A stretch of 64,000 bases of DNA from Atriophallophorus winterbourni (GCA_013407085.1 JACCGJ010000563.1:1-64000); one strand, 5' to 3'; shown: positions 1 through 11,074, numbered from the stretch's first letter. Numbers and translations are program-made. The notes: generated by a model not told the origin, from the sequence alone.

Positions 1-420
1 TGCTCACATCCCCATCCCTTACACACCACTACCGGTTTCAGGCGGTTTGCCATCGTCAGGTGGAGACAGTAAGATCAGGTTCAGTGAGCCTTGAAACAGT
101 GGAAAAGCGGTAAACAAAGTTAAACTTGTATGTCACTGTTATATAGGGTTCTTACAAAGAACAACGATGTTCAAACACTGAATCACAAAATGATTCTTGG
201 TCAAGCACTCGAGGCGCTTATGGATAACCAAAGTAAAGTGTTGCCTGAAACCGGTAGTGGTGTGTAAGGGATGGGGATGTGAGCAACACTCTCACTTTGG
301 TTATCCATAAGCGCCACGAGTGCTAGACCAAGAATCACTTTGTGATTCAGTGTTTGAACATCGTGGTTCTTTGTAAGAACCCTATATAACAGTGGCATAC
401 AAGTTTAATTTTGTTTATAA
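1..420. repeat. ~240-bp repeat family, foldback copy
   Basis: The first unit (about 1-240) is followed by an inverted partial unit (244-420). Bases 1-42 are reverse complementary to 244-285, and 125-240 are reverse complementary to about 286-410, so the stretch can fold back on itself. The same unit recurs in tandem at 44912-45410 and partially at 45411-45570, 46605-46765 and 51655-51805. No coding capacity is seen. The right end abuts a CR1-like endonuclease fragment whose reading frame stops at the junction near 421, so the repeat probably inserted into, or truncated, that element. Confidence 0.8.
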
Positions 421-1625
421 TGTCTACAGGTTTAGAAGAAAGGTAAGATTTTAGTATATGGATTTTAGGTATAATTGATCTAACATTCATGACCAAAAAT
501 CGAGCAACACAAAGGTCGGAAGTTAAAGGATTCAGGGAAGGTGCATGGGGGAGTTTTCTAGGCTTGCAATTTAATTCATATGTTTTTGAAAAAAGTGGTA
601 TTAGTGTTAAAGTATGGTTCATAAGTGGAGTGAGACACATATGGATTATAAAATAAAGGTTGGTGTATAATTATTATAAGGGAGGGATATTGTGTAATGG
701 TAGCTGGATTATGATAAGGTTGTATATTACGAAAAGGTATAGGAGTTGGTGAATTATAATAAGGTTGAATATTACGAAAAGGTATAGGAGTTGGTTAATG
801 GTGATGCTTTTGCTAATATGGTAGGTGGTTATTCATTAGGAAACGAGAAGATGTTTCAATACGGTTATCGAGACTATGTGAAACTCTTATATAATTAGTT
901 GACTTCATAAATTGTCTGGGAGGTTGTCTGATTACTGCATCTCTGAACAAAAGAGGATTTGGTAGGAGAAGTCCTGTTTGTCTTAATTTAGGTAAACACG
1001 CTGAGCGTAAATGCAAAGGACGTGTTTAACACGTACCATGGTTATCAGGCGCGGGTGTTGAGCTTTGTGAATTATTAGTGTTAGTTTCACTTATAGATTC
1101 GCATTGCATTCGTTCATTACTATCTAAAGTATTGTAACATATAGTTGAGCTGATAAATTTCCTTTTTTATAGTTGAATTTACGTTGTATGGGCGTTAAGT
1201 CCAGTTTTAAGACCACACTCGAGAACCCTGGAATAATTTTTAATAGGTTTTTATTATCAAGTAAATACGATGCAAAACTCTTATCTGTGAATTTTATTAA
1301 AATAGGAGTACGTTGTTTAATTATGTTTTTACGTAGTCGGACTACAGGGAAACATTCTATGGGGATGCAATATGTGGAAAAGATACATTTTGTTTTAAAA
1401 ATCGCTCAAAGCATAATTATCTCCTGCATTAAAGATGATAACATTTTCCGAACGAGCTTCTCTTTGCAATATTTCCGTGCTCATGCTTTCTATAAATTTA
1501 TTGGCTTGAATCAATATTTTTCTGTCAATACCTATATCACAGTTCATGAGTGATAAACGAGGTTTTAGATAATTATAAGTGCAATTGCATAATGCTAGTT
1601 CATTTCTAAATTCTGACACTCCCGA
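421..1625 (-). pseudogene. CR1-like LINE fragment: ORF1 and start of endonuclease
   Basis: Read on the minus strand, 1620-1160 encodes an ORF1-like nucleic-acid-binding protein. Its pattern (ILIKF, a SYLLDNKNLL-like stretch, then TPIQRKF) matches ORF1 of the element at 22.65-26.75 kb (ILIRF, SHILKNKHVL, TPLQRKF). About 545-421 gives the start of the apurinic-type endonuclease (NVRSI..K...L..YLSSKP.DI, matching NARSITSKM..LQFFLSTNPTDV). The frame is broken several times, and the endonuclease is cut off at the foldback repeat. It is a dead relic, and the group (A or B) is uncertain. Confidence 0.6.
714..800. repeat. 45-bp direct duplication
   Basis: Two adjacent near-identical units of about 45 bp (roughly 714-757 and 759-800) share the core ATATTACGAAAAGGTATAGG. 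They lie in the low-complexity tail of the ORF1 relic. Confidence 0.75.
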
Positions 1626-1799
1626 TTCTAATTTTTCAATTTATTCCTTTTTGTGTCAACATCCTACTTATTAATGCCCGATCAATCACACCTAAAACCT
1701 AAAGACTGAGATCTTTTCTCATTTCTAACTTAGCAGACATTATTCTTATAAATTAAACATGAACACGAGTGGACCAGTGTGACTCAACACTTATGGAAC

Positions 1800-2625
1800 C
1801 CAATTAACAGATATTCAGAAATTATGGAACTTTAAATAGTGGTGGCGGTACCATTATCTATTTACCTCAACTAGTCTGTTAGAACTAGAAGACTCAACAT
1901 GGTTTGTATTACCATCTCTAGATGTTTTAATAGTTTGCATTTATTATCCACCGCCTTCAACTTTCTGTTGAATGGATACCTAAACTCGTGCATTTAGTGA
2001 AGCCTCTCTGCACTACACGCAATATAAACTAATTATTGGTCACTTCAACATGACAAATATAAACTGGCACAATGCTAGACACCACAGCTGCTATACACTT
2101 TTGTTAGAACGCTCGACGTAATGGGATAAAATCAATTTATTGACAAACATCCTAAAATTAACAATATCCTTGACCTAATTTAAAATTTGAACCTGTCTCC
2201 AGATAACTTAGATGTTAGTCCATAGTTCTTTAACGGTGAATATAAATTATTACCATTCCAAATAAAATACGCATATTCTTCTGTCAATTCTTCTAAAATA
2301 TCTAATGATAAGCAAACATACAACCACATTAACTGGAATCTAATTTTTGAATTCATTAGAACAGAAGGCTTTAGGCGATTCCTTTTCTCAAGTGATTTCA
2401 CAACGCTCTATTCAACACTTTAGGAAAAATGAGAAGGTTCACTTATGATGGTGACATATAGGCTCATTAGGCGTAAAAATTTACGAAAGCCCATAAATGG
2501 AAAAAATGCAGCTACTTTCTGTTGCTATTGGCATTTTCTCTCTTCTTCGCTCATATGAACTATCAAGAAGTCAGAGATATGCTTTAGACAACACACTTAG
2601 AGCCGATCAAAACTACTTCCCATGA
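1800..2625 (+). pseudogene. CR1-like endonuclease to RT linker relic (group B)
   Basis: A broken plus-strand reading gives endonuclease motifs: IYYPPPSTF, then a KLIIGHFNM..INW stretch that corresponds to KLIAGDFNMPYTCW of the 25-kb element. Further on is a linker with YNHINWNLIFEF and FLSLLRSYELSRSQRYALDN, which matches the minus-strand element at 12.7-13.1 kb (INWNLLSVF, FYELSRSHRYASDN). Stops and frameshifts are frequent. The catalytic Asp of the GDFN motif reads His here. No product is expected. Confidence 0.55.
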
Positions 2626-2649
2626 TTTATCTTCCTACGACAAACTTGG

Positions 2650-2995
2650 TCTCGCGTTACAAAACTTTGCCATTTAAAGAGCGAATTTTAAAACTAAATC
2701 TACATGATTTTACCCATTGGCGGATACGTAGTGACCTCTTTTTTGCATTAAAAATCTTGCAGAAAAAACGATCCCCTTAAATATATGCTAAATCTTAATG
2801 ACCACACTTGAACTCGAAAATATTTAAAGTCTTTAGGCATTCCGCATTTTTGGATAGATATTCACCGTAATTTTTTCTCCGTAAGAAATTGTTTCACTTG
2901 AAACATTTAGCCTGAAGAAATTTGTTGTGGTTTTCAGTTCTAATCTCGATGAGCATATGACGAACCATGGGGTATGTGACTGGTACTTTTTGATT
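2650..2995 (+). pseudogene. CR1-like RT C-terminal relic (group D)
   Basis: The plus-strand translation shows PFKERILKLNLHDF..WRIRSDLFFALKIL, corresponding to PYEERIISLGLFSLRRWRLRGDLIETFKIL of the element ending at 33 kb. A decayed C-terminus with FFSVRN and a DEHMT end follows. This is a 5'-truncated insertion of the kind LINEs normally leave. Confidence 0.5.
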
Positions 2996-3512
2996 TTTGA
3001 GAGATTTTATATTTTTATTCTATTTATCCATCATTCTATGATTATTGTTAAGCTTACTGCTTTTTCTACTATAAAACATTCTGAATTCTGATATCTTAGT
3101 TCCAATTAATTTAAATTGCAAAGTAAGAAATTTAGTGAATTTTGCATTCGAGAGTGCAGGAGAAGTTAACCGAGAAATATTACTTTTTTCCTTCATATTT
3201 ATTATCTAATCTCCTCAGATTTGGTTTGCTCCATTACTCATAGATAATTTGTGAATACACCTGCTTAATACGTAAATGGAAAAAATTATACTATATGTAG
3301 AAATATGAAGTTAGCTTTAAAATAGATTATACATTGATGAACATTTATATAATCGAGTCTTTGATGTGCTTCGTTTACTCAATGTTCAATGCACATGCCG
3401 TTTCTTGAAAGATAATTCGTAATAGAGAGTATTTTAATTCAAGCGCAAAATGTTGAAATGATATGCAAAATTCTATTTCTTTTCACCGTTAATATACCCA
3501 TAAAATTAATTT
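2996..3512. other. intergenic, nothing recognised
   Basis: AT-rich sequence between the CR1 relic and the RTE element. No ORF, RNA or repeat structure could be supported here. Confidence 0.4.
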
Positions 3513-3684
3513 GTGGGACTTATAAGCGCACAACTCCGCCAACTGCCGGTCCCAAGCCCGGGTGAAAAAGGAGGAGGGTTGGGCGTAGGGCTAGCAACCC
3601 CACCCCGTAAAAGACAACGCTGCTACAGAAACTGCAACAACAAAAACTGCACAAAAGCTGCCTGGACGGGAGGACTCCTCTTCA

Positions 3685-4749
3685 TTGGGGCTCATGACGC
3701 GTGCTGGTGAAAGCCTTCGGGAAGCCAACTCGCCGATAAGTCTTCCCACGACCAAGGCAAAGACCAGGATAGGGACCTGGAACATCAGAACCCTATATGA
3801 TAGCGGGAAATTAGCACAGGTAGCCAAAGAGATGGAAAGTTACAACATCAAAGTTCTGGGCCTATGTGAGACTCGATGAGATAGGAGCGGTCAGAACAGA
3901 CTATCTTCAGGGGAAACCATCATCTGTTCCGGACATGAAGATATGAATCATGGCCACACTCGAGGAGTGGCAATAATGTTAGCGCCAGAGGCTACAAGAG
4001 CGCTAATGGCATGGGAACCTGTCTCACCCAGACTTATGGCAGCCAGGTTTAACTCCAAGGGAAGGAGGATCACCATCATCCAGTGCTATGCGCCAACAAA
4101 CGCAGCCCAAGAAAAGGAGAAGGAAGATTTCTACAACTCTTTACAGGCCCTTTTAGACCGGACTCCGCGCAGAGACATGAAGATCGTCATGGGCGACTTG
4201 AACGCTAAGGTCGGTGATGACAACACAGGCAGGGAACTCATCATGGGCAGACACGGCGTGGGTACCTGCAACGAGAACGGAGAGCTGTTCACAGACTTTT
4301 GTTCGTTCAATGACTTAGTAATAGGTGGCACAATTTACCCTCACAAAAGGATCCACAAGACTACTTGGACTTCACCCGATGGGAAGACGGAAAATCAGAT
4401 AGATCACTTCACCATAGACAGACAGTGGAGGCGTAGTGTGCTGGACGTCAGAGTGAGGCGCGGCGCCGATGCAGCCTCCGACCATCACCTGCTGGTTGCA
4501 ACAATGCGGACCAAGCTGAAGTCCTTCAACGATCCGTCAGGAAGAGCGTACCACAAGTTCAACACACAGTACTTGATGGACAAAAAGAAATCAGAAGAGT
4601 TCAGCTGTGAAGTCAGGAATATGTTCGAGGCGCTGTCGGAGTTGGCCGACGAAACAATAGAAAATCACTGGGCAGGAATACGAAAGACCTGGCAGGATGC
4701 GTGCACTAAAGTTCTGGGGAAGAAAGAGAGGGAACAAAGGAATGGCTGA
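3685..4749 (+). pseudogene. RTE endonuclease domain (interrupted)
   Basis: This is an exonuclease-endonuclease-phosphatase fold domain that would nick target DNA to prime reverse transcription. It opens with GTWNIRTL and runs to LGLCETR, where the codon after Arg is TGA; RTE relatives have Trp there (ETRW), so TGG to TGA is the likely change. The frame resumes at once and continues from an ATG at 3943 with GVAIML, IIQCYAPTN, KIVMGDLNAKVG, NQIDHFTID and SDHHLL, the ordered motifs of the fold including the catalytic Asp/Asn and the final SDH. It ends at 4749 because of a frameshift into the RT frame (the linker KEWLTKGTWEKIKK reads from 4737 in the next frame). Confidence 0.8.
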
Positions 4750-6632
4750 CGAAGGGTACCTGGGAGAAGATTAAGAAGAGGAGGGATCTGAAGATGGAAA
4801 TTAGCAAGTGCGGTGACCTGCAACAGAAGGCAGACCTCAGAGCACAATATTGGGAGACAAACCGGGAAGTGAAGAAGGGTGCTAGACAGGACAAAAGGAA
4901 ATTTATACACAACCTAACAGAGGAGGCAGAGCTTGCGGCAAAGCAGAATAACATGAAGAGGGTATATGAAATCACCCGAGCCTTGTCAGGGAAGAGTTCC
5001 AAACCGAGCAAACCAGTCAAGGACAAAAATGGAAGAACCATAACAAGCGAGGAGGGGCAAAGGAAAAGATGGATGGAACATTTTGAAGAAATTCTAAACA
5101 GACCACCTCCGCAAACATCTCCTGATATATCACCAGCAAAAGAATCCCTATGCATTAACATCAACCCCCCAACAATTGCAGAAATCATCAATGCCATCAA
5201 GTCCCTGAAGAATGGTAAGGCACCAGGCCCTGACGGCATCCCCTCAGAAGCCCTAAAGGCAGACGCGACAGCGGCAGCGAAGATGTTACACCCCTTCCTG
5301 GTGAAGTTATGGGAACAGGAGAGAGTTCCGGCTGACTGGAAGCTCGGGAATTTGGTAAAGCTCCCCAAGAAAGGCGACCTTTCCCAATGCGGCAACTGGC
5401 GAGGAATCATGTTGCTGTCCATCCCCAGCAAAGTACTGACCAGAATCATGTTGGAGAGATTGAAAGAGGCGTTAGACAAGAAACTTAGAACAGAAAAGGC
5501 GGGGTTTAGACAAGATAGGTCATACATAGATCATATCGCCACTCTGCGTATTATCATCGAGCAATCCATCGAATATCAGTCTCCTTTGTACGCGATCTTC
5601 GTCGACTTCGAAAAAGCGTTTGACAGAGTCGACAGGGAGACAATATGGAAGCTAATGCAACACTACGGAATCCCGCAAAAGCTGATAAACATCATACAAC
5701 AGCTCTACGAGGACTCATCATGCCAGATCATCCACAACGGAAAGCTGACAGACCCCTTCCCAGTGAAGACTGGAGTGAGGCAAGGTTGCATGCTCTCGCC
5801 GATAATTTTCTTGATCGTCATAGACTGGATTATGAGAAGAACCACAGAGGGCAGCAACACCGGCATCCAGTGGACCCTCACCAAACATCTCGAAGACCTT
5901 GACTATGCGGATGACATCGGCCTCCTGTCTCACAAGCAACAGCATGCACAGTCTAAGCTAACGCGCCTAGCAGAAGAGGCAGAGAAGACGGGCCTGAAAA
6001 TCAACATAAAGAAAACCGGGGTGATGCGATTGAACAACCAAATACAGCAGCCACTGCATCTACAGGGGAAAGACGTGGTGGAGACTGACCGCTTTGTTTA
6101 CCTTGGAAGCGTGGTCAACATTGATGGTGGCACAGAAGACGACGTCAAGAGCCGAATCAGCAAAGCAAGGGTAGCGTTCAACACCCTGCGCCCCATCTGG
6201 AAATCTAAGGCCTTGTCCCAGCGCAGCAAAGCCCGCATCTTTAACACCAACGTAAAAGCAGTCCTCCTCTACGGGTCCGAAACATGGCGGGTTACCCACA
6301 ACATCACCAACAAGATACAAACATTTGTCAACAAGTGCTTGCGCCACATTCTTAACATCTGGTGGCCTGAGAAGATTTCAAACACAGACCTATGGCGTAG
6401 AACCAACCAGAACCACGTTGATCAGGACATCAAGAAAAGAAAATGGGGGTGGATAGGTCACACACTCCGCAAACCACCTGATAACGTCACTAGGCAAGCA
6501 CTAGACTGGAATCCACAAGGTAAAAGGAAAGTGGGACGACCCAAGCAGTCGTGGAGAAGATCAGTCGTGAGTGAAGCGGAGGATGCCGGAATGACATGGA
6601 CTCAACATATGAAGATGAAAAACGCCAATTAA
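4737..6632 (+). CDS. RTE reverse transcriptase domain (open)
   Basis: An uninterrupted reading frame (ATG at 4794, 612 residues; the frame is open from 4737) encodes the retroelement polymerase. Motifs in order are: APGPDGIPSEAL (about residue 145), LPKKGDLSQCGNWRGI, AGFRQDRS.IDHIATL, FVDFEKAFDRVD (about 268), GVRQGCMLSP, LDYADDIGLL with the catalytic YADD (about 371-374), and a C-terminal YGSETWR region followed by GRPKQSWRR. The catalytic aspartates are present and no stop interrupts the domain, so decay is recent or mild. Translation in the element would normally start in the upstream endonuclease, which is broken, so independent expression is doubtful. Confidence 0.85.
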   Translation, partial: KEWLTKGTWEKIKKRRDLKMEISKCGDLQQKADLRAQYWETNREVKKGARQDKRKFIHNLTEEAELAAKQNNMKRVYEITRALSGKSSKPSKPVKDKNGRTITSEEGQRKRWMEHFEEILNRPPPQTSPDISPAKESLCININPPTIAEIINAIKSLKNGKAPGPDGIPSEALKADATAAAKMLHPFLVKLWEQERVPADWKLGNLVKLPKKGDLSQCGNWRGIMLLSIPSKVLTRIMLERLKEALDKKLRTEKAGFRQDRSYIDHIATLRIIIEQSIEYQSPLYAIFVDFEKAFDRVDRETIWKLMQHYGIPQKLINIIQQLYEDSSCQIIHNGKLTDPFPVKTGVRQGCMLSPIIFLIVIDWIMRRTTEGSNTGIQWTLTKHLEDLDYADDIGLLSHKQQHAQSKLTRLAEEAEKTGLKINIKKTGVMRLNNQIQQPLHLQGKDVVETDRFVYLGSVVNIDGGTEDDVKSRISKARVAFNTLRPIWKSKALSQRSKARIFNTNVKAVLLYGSETWRVTHNITNKIQTFVNKCLRHILNIWWPEKISNTDLWRRTNQNHVDQDIKKRKWGWIGHTLRKPPDNVTRQALDWNPQGKRKVGRPKQSWRRSVVSEAEDAGMTWTQHMKMKNAN

Positions 6633-6660
6633 ATTTAAAACAGAAATAATGCAAGTTAAA

Positions 6661-7655
6661 GTAAAGAATTCATTTAATTCCGTTATTTTGTGTATTAAAT
6701 TTATTTTTCAAATTTTTGATTGCTGATTTTTAACGAGTTTTACTACAATCGATGCTTTTCTATGATAATCTGTGCATGACTGAATTGTTCTGGTGTTTTT
6801 AATAATGATATTATTATACAAGTAAATACAACCTTTACACTTTTGCAGATAGCTCAGCGAAATTAAACTTTTCTTAATAAAATGCAGTTTTGAACGAGCG
6901 ATTATTACATATAAACTGCATGTCAATCAACAAATTTAAACGTTATATAATTCAGTCATCAGTTGCGTTCATCCACGAATCACACAACATAAGAGAAGCT
7001 GATTGGTCAAATGCGTTTATCACAAAGAAGAAAAAATAAAACACACGATCATTTTACATAGTCAAACAAACAGTCACAACGGTGATCTTTAACAGGTGTG
7101 TTTCGGTTGTCACTTTGATCTGATTTTTCAGTCGATTTCGTTGCAAACGCTACAATTCAAGCCCGCGTCACACAGATCTCGATTGACGGACATTAACGAA
7201 TTGCATATTGTTCCGTTGCGTCTAATGTTTTCAATCTTTCTATACTTTTTAAAATTTTGTTGCTTAAACCGTTCGAATGTAACCAATCCGTAACCAGAAA
7301 TAATACAATTTCGGCGCTTTTTGCTTATGTTTTGTGTCAACGGTAGAGTTCTGCATATTATTTTATAGCTGGTGGTTAGCGCTCATTGCTAATGCGCTTT
7401 AATTCTTCAGACTCATCGTCCCTTTAAAATGTCCGTCAGGCATGCGAGGCAGGTCGTTCGTGACCGTTTACACTAAAACAAGAGTTACAATCGCTCAATA
7501 AATCATTTGTTTTATCGGTAAGAATGTACTGAACATTTAAAATTCTTATTAAACGAACAACTGTCGTAATAGTAGTGCTATATTTTTGGTTAACCAAAGC
7601 ATTCTAAACAAGATCAAGTTATAAATATGTACAACAAAATAAAAAAACAATTGTA
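6661..7655. other. intergenic, nothing recognised
   Basis: AT-rich sequence with only short random ORFs on both strands. No motif, tRNA-like fold or repeat copy could be supported. Confidence 0.4.
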
Positions 7656-8330
7656 AAAATGTCCATAACAAGCGGACATTTAAACGTTTTTCGTTTAACA
7701 AAGGAAGGTAAATTTATAATGGATAAAAAAATTATTTTTTCGCTTAATGTCACAAAATAATTAAGTTTCATCTGGATTGCATCACTATATACAAATAGGG
7801 AGAATGTGAATTATCTTTGAGCAAAAAATGGAAGACATTATGGAGGAAGAGATGTATATGATAATATAATTGTCACAACAGAAAATAAATTTACAAAATG
7901 AAGAAAATTCTTTTATAAATATATGTATTGACTTCTCCGGAATGTTTGTGGGTTTGATTGAAGTGAAATTCATCAAATTTTTGAAGTCAAATTGAACACA
8001 ATCAGAAAATGGGGAAGGAAGATTTTGGAATAAATTGCATGCGTTTTGGGCCGGTTGTACGATCCAAAAATGTCGAAGAATTGCCGAGGAATGGAATCTT
8101 ACAAATGTTCGCCAGTAAGGCTTTCGGTTCATGCAGAAGAATGATTCTCAACCTTAACGATTCAGTCTTAAGAAGCACAGGCCATTATCAACATTGTTTG
8201 ATGGTCGGAGACACTGGAACACAATTAAAGATGTTCTCTTCCCTAGCTTGTTAAGTGTAACGTCTGTGACGTGAGTAACGCGTATTTCACTCGTTTCTTA
8301 TTTCGACAAATTCAAAACAACATTTCGGAT
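7656..8330 (-). mobile_element. CR1-like LINE 3' UTR relic
   Basis: The stretch around 7700-7790 matches 20945-21050 (GGTAAATTTATAATGG-type, then TTTTTTCGC.TAATGTCACA and TCTGGATTGCAT). Bases 8090-8245 match 21620-21815 (shared GACACTGGAA.A.AAT.AAAGAT and TTCTCTTC). At the second site these blocks lie upstream of an (ATT)n tail on the minus strand, so they are 3' untranslated sequence of the same LINE group. Short ORFs here have no recognisable product. Confidence 0.5.
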
Positions 8331-8795
8331 GTTATATTGTACTGTAATAAGCAACAATTACAACAATAATTATACGAACCTCAACTGTGAAGGAACGTAA
8401 CAGCGAACAGTGGAGCCAAAATACTCCAGAAACAATTATATTAAATGCAAACAAGTTCAATGACAACCCTAGATATAAATAGAATAAATTTAGTCTAAAA
8501 TTTCCGTAAAAATCAAATTGACACCCAAAATGGCGTCCAAGTTCAAGCAAAATACGAGAGATCAAAATGGCACTAAAATTCAATGAAAAAGCAGACAATG
8601 GCCGAAACGAACAATTAAAACAAATAATTGACCAAATACCTGTATAGAAAAAATTTACAATAGCAAGTTTTCAATAACAAAAGGAATGTTTTCCATCAAA
8701 TACAACATAAATATAAAGACCGGCAAATGTAATCAACAAATTTTAGTCTGGAAATTGATTCAAATTATAAGGTAAAAATGAAGGAAAAGGAAGGA
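8331..8795. other. intergenic, nothing recognised
   Basis: No coding or repeat identity could be supported. Confidence 0.3.
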
Positions 8796-8799
8796 TTTC

Positions 8800-9237
8800 A
8801 TAAAGTAACGCCTAGCAACGTAAGACTAGGCTATATTACTGTAGTCAAGATGTGGTAATACTTTCATTTTATATAGGCTTAAACTACTTTCAAGAAGGAG
8901 GAAGTTTTGATTGATCAAACAAAAATTCTGTCTACCTCTTGCTATAAGAAATAATAATTGTTTGTTGAAATTAAGATATCATTTATATCTTAATCCTAAG
9001 TCTTTGATTTCGTTAGAGGACGCGAGTGGTCTATTGTAGAGAATGATACTACCAGGTGTATTGAGCAGCGCATACCCATGAATTGCAACTTCAGAGCTGA
9101 GAATTCTAACCTCGATTGTGGAACCCAACTTAAAAGGGTTGAAAGTTCATAATCGCTGTAAAAGCTAAGGCAAGTTTAATATCATCAGCAAAGAAAAACA
9201 GCTTTGAGTTTTTCACAAAGATTTTCACATCATTAAT
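8800..9237 (-). pseudogene. CR1-like RT fragment (group A)
   Basis: The minus-strand sequence aligns along its length with 23110-23580 of the near-complete group A element, covering the FADDIKL catalytic motif and the following palm/thumb region. It carries small deletions and substitutions. On its left side it stops near 8800. On its right it is cut at the AATATA junction by an inserted LINE 3' tail. Confidence 0.65.
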
Positions 9238-9650
9238 ATAAATAAATAAATAAATGTTTTATTTTTGGATTTCCAAGGCATACTCAGCATGATCAATATT
9301 TATCAAAATTGTTTGTATACATAAAGCATAAAAATGGACAATTGTTATTAAATTTTCAAGGTCATACATGTAGGGAATTTTTCGTTCGTTAAAATAATAA
9401 AGATAAATGGTAATCAATCAGTTTTACAGGAAGGAAAATGGGGTGATTGGAAGATGTGGGAATTCTCGAAGAGGCTGAACATTCAAAAATGTTCTGTTAT
9501 TGTCGAAATATATGTTTTGAATGGAGAACGTCTCTCTTATGGTTGTTCGTAGAAGATTAGGAGTTGCAGTGTGGCATTGTCTATGAGTCGGTATTCTACA
9601 CGTGGATGTAGAGAGTTAATCTGGAACATAAATACTTCGGGACCGAGTGA
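9238..9650 (-). mobile_element. LINE 3' UTR with (TTTA)n tail, 5'-truncated
   Basis: On the minus strand this reads from ACTCGGTCCC near 9650 down to ...TGCCTTGGAAATCCAAAAAT and a TTTATTTATTTA tail at 9238-9255. The same UTR lies in plus orientation at 11217-11720. The CATGCCTTGG..ATNCCAAGAAT block next to a short-unit tail recurs at 9915, 10062, 11665, 20845 and 21158, so it is the conserved 3' terminus of this LINE group. It is inserted in the RT fragment 8800-9237. Confidence 0.6.
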
Positions 9651-11070
9651 ACGGATTCCTTAGCCAAAAGTCTTGTGTAACCTGCCAGTTAGAATACTCA
9701 GATCTCACAACGGCTTCCCTTAAACAAGAAATAGCAGTGATTGTTGTATTCTTAGACACAAGCAAAGCTTTCGATAGGGTTCCTCATACGCTACTCCTTT
9801 TGAAGTCATTATGTTTAGGTATTCATGGGCCTTTATTGAGCTGGTTCCGTTTTTTTCTACCTGACCGCATCTTTTCGGTTCACGTTAATGATAAATATAT
9901 AAATAAATAAATAAATTTTATTCTTGGAAATCCAAGGCATGTTAAACATGATCAATAATTTCCAAAAGCTTTGTACAATCAGATTATAGGGTGTACATTT
10001 GCAAAATAATTTTTTCAAGGTCATTTGTTTCAGCGGAATTTAACGTTCAATAAATATTCTTGGGAATCCAAGGCATGTTAAACATGATCAATAATTTCCA
10101 AAAGCTGTGTACAATCAGATTGTAGGATGTACATTTGCAAAATAATTTGTTCAAGGTCATTTGTTTCCGCGGAATTTAACGTTCAATAAATATAAAGGTA
10201 ACGGTATTTGATGTTGTTTCCAGGTAATCGGTACGTGATCTGATATTTTACGAAAACAAGGATAAGTCTAGAGTGTTTCCGGCAACACTGATGATCAATG
10301 GATAAAGTCCATCAAAGATGCGCGAAGAATCTCTATTGTTGATGTTCCAAACGTTTTCATTTTGATTGTTGTAAATAGATTGATCTTTCCTGACCATGAG
10401 CCGTTTTTTGTCCGCTAGGCGAAGGTGGTCTATTCCACTAGTTTAAGGTCTGGGGGCCAGTTTCATTTTGGTGCGGATTGAGAATTTTGCTGTGGAGAAA
10501 AAAACTCAGAGGCGAGAGAATGCTGTTTCGAACGATATGAACGGTTATTTAATATCAATATCCAGGGATGCCATTATTATATAAATCATCAAGTAGAACA
10601 TTTAAATTAAGTAGATTGCGAATTTTATCAACGGTAAGAAATGAAGCTAGATGTGATTTGAAATCATTTAAAGAGGAACTGAGTCTTATATATTTTGGAA
10701 GAAGATTCCACAGTTTAGCATATTTAGTCAAGAAGAAACTGTTCCTTACTTTAGTACGAAACCTTGGTAACTTAATAGTTTTTTCACTGTTTCTCAAGCT
10801 ATATTTAGAATCATGCCGTATATGAATATTCGAACGTATTTCAATATTATCCGTTGACAGTATTTTAAAGAATAAGATGAGGTTATGCTTAAGTCTGCGA
10901 AACCATAGAGGATCGAGTTTCAGTTGTATACATCTTTCTCTATAGGATAGTTTGGTGGTATAACCGATGTTACCTCAACTAATCAGCCGATTCCAAGTAG
11001 CGTAATTCAAGGCAGCTTTCTAGGTCCACTTCTTTTTCTTATCTATGGTAATGATCTACAAAATGTTGTA
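9640..11070 (+). pseudogene. CR1-like RT fragment split by another LINE
   Basis: Part 1 (9647-9895) encodes SQKSCVTCQLEYSD, VVFLDTSKAFDRVPHTLL and ending IFSVHVND. Part 2 (about 10955-11060) encodes TNQPIPSSVIQGSFLGPLLF and LIYGNDLQN. In the intact group A element these two parts are contiguous ([40 protein letters not shown]). The gap is exactly filled by the minus-strand LINE 9898-10955, so this copy was present first and was later interrupted. Confidence 0.65.
9898..10955 (-). mobile_element. CR1-like LINE 3' end (group B) inserted in RT
   Basis: On the minus strand the element starts inside the RT C-terminus near 10955 (CIQLKLDPLWFRRLKHNLILFFKIL) and runs through an 80-residue open stretch, 10797-10555. 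That stretch has KVRNSFFLTKYAKLWNLLP and ends NNGIPGY, the same C-terminus as group A. A 3' UTR and a TTTATTTATTTA tail at 9898-9914 follow. The terminal UTR block is duplicated: 9915-10050 and 10060-10195 are near-identical direct copies. The copy is 5'-truncated and inactive. Confidence 0.65.
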
Positions 11071-11074
11071 GATC

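Larger units (their letters stand above)
3515..6660 (+). mobile_element. RTE-clade non-LTR retrotransposon, nearly complete
   Basis: The element has a GC-richer 5' leader (3515-3690), a single-ORF layout of endonuclease then reverse transcriptase, and a short AT-rich 3' end after the stop at 6632. The lack of a separate ORF1, the endonuclease opening (TRIGTWNIRTLYDSGKLAQV) and a C-terminal GRPKQSWRR motif are typical of RTE. Only two lesions separate it from one open frame: a TGA at 3877-3879 and a one-base frameshift near 4733-4738. Its base composition is higher in GC than the flanks. The exact 5' and 3' ends and any target-site duplication were not determined. Confidence 0.85.

Noticed and set aside
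4706..5527. 273-residue minus-strand ORF
   Set aside because: Antisense of the RTE reverse transcriptase; its composition reflects the opposite-strand coding frame.
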